Source: Roseospira goensis (GTDB lineage: Bacteria > Pseudomonadota > Alphaproteobacteria > Rhodospirillales > Rhodospirillaceae). Taken from it: DNA of 38,539 nt. The position numbers and the translations under genes were made by a program. Within the stretch, counting starts at the first letter, position 1, and each line of letters starts with the position of its first letter. The notes under the pieces are model-generated. The model searched no databases. It was not told the DNA's origin and was given only the letters and a program-made list of their open reading frames with translations. The stretch spans positions 1 to 38,539 of the forward strand of contig NZ_JACIGI010000034.1 in NCBI RefSeq assembly GCF_014197795.1, in the 5' to 3' direction. This document shows positions 38,507 to 38,539 of this stretch, piece after piece.

Positions 38507-38539
38507 ATGATTCGCTGTGCCATCCGATTGCGGCGGCGG
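38507..38539 (+). CDS. Possible start of a gene running off the window
   Basis: ATG 38507 has GGAG five bases upstream and opens MIRCAIRLRRR without a stop to the window edge, so an N-terminal fragment may be present. The ATG overlaps a TGA ending a 38-codon open frame from ATG 38394, which has no visible ribosome-binding site. The 147-base gap after dctM also holds a 10-bp direct repeat CAACCAAACG (38368-38377, 38383-38392). Product cannot be named. Confidence 0.3.
   Translation, partial: MIRCAIRLRRR

Overview
The window is very GC-rich (roughly 70%) and densely coded, and it reads as chromosome from an alphaproteobacterium, most likely a Rhodospirillales-type organism. Supporting signs are the flagellar pair flbT-flaF (an alphaproteobacterial signature), the lptD-surA-pdxA-rsmA operon, yicC-gmk, an lgt-midA-pgeF run ending near prs, and a complete TRAP transporter set. 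I see no rRNA, tRNA, CRISPR array, insertion sequence or prophage. Genus and species cannot be fixed from this sequence alone.

Layout. 1-1.3 kb: an AT-rich promoter island, a small unrecognised gene and a lone STAS-domain protein. 1.4-7.5 kb: outer-membrane biogenesis and housekeeping operon lptD-surA-pdxA-rsmA (+). 7.6-9.2 kb: yicC-gmk (-), converging on rsmA. 9.4-12.0 kb: argE and a PLP-fold protein that appears to have lost its catalytic lysine (+). 12.2-19.4 kb: accessory metabolism (FAD amine oxidase, methyltransferase, histidine phosphatase, GhrA-type reductase, M24 hydrolase-like protein, EamA exporter, small exported protein), interrupted by flbT-flaF. 19.7-21.0 kb: two overlapping coiled-coil genes of unknown function. 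21.1-27.2 kb: a leftward run of ABC permease, lgt, midA-like, pgeF, a two-domain lipoprotein and prs. 27.4-31.6 kb: recX and two convergent patatin-family genes, one an outer-membrane type Vd autotransporter and one cytosolic. 31.6-33.1 kb: an ACT-like small protein divergent from an Lrp/AsnC regulator, then a DUF2237 protein. 33.4-38.4 kb: a thiamine-diphosphate-dependent 2-oxo acid (or acetoin) dehydrogenase E1 alpha/beta pair followed directly by a DctPQM TRAP transporter, probably one uptake-and-oxidation operon.

How genes work together. LptD and SurA build the outer membrane, and the patatin-barrel protein would be a client of that machinery. Lgt lipidates lipoproteins such as the one encoded three genes downstream of it. 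PgeF edits peptidoglycan precursors. The E1 pair plus TRAP genes suggest import of an organic acid and its oxidative decarboxylation, but no E2 or E3 subunit is in view.

The most unusual signals are: (i) a threonine-synthase-like protein with a single lysine in the whole chain, not at the Schiff-base site; (ii) a sigma70-like promoter about 335 bp upstream of prs, giving a long leader packed with four different tandem repeats; (iii) an intergenic palindromic element present twice at convergent gene ends, supplying stop codons and in one case a C-terminal tail; (iv) a 128-bp out-of-frame overlap of flbT with flaF; (v) a duplicated domain in the lipoprotein. I did not find a clear new multi-gene defence or mobile system.
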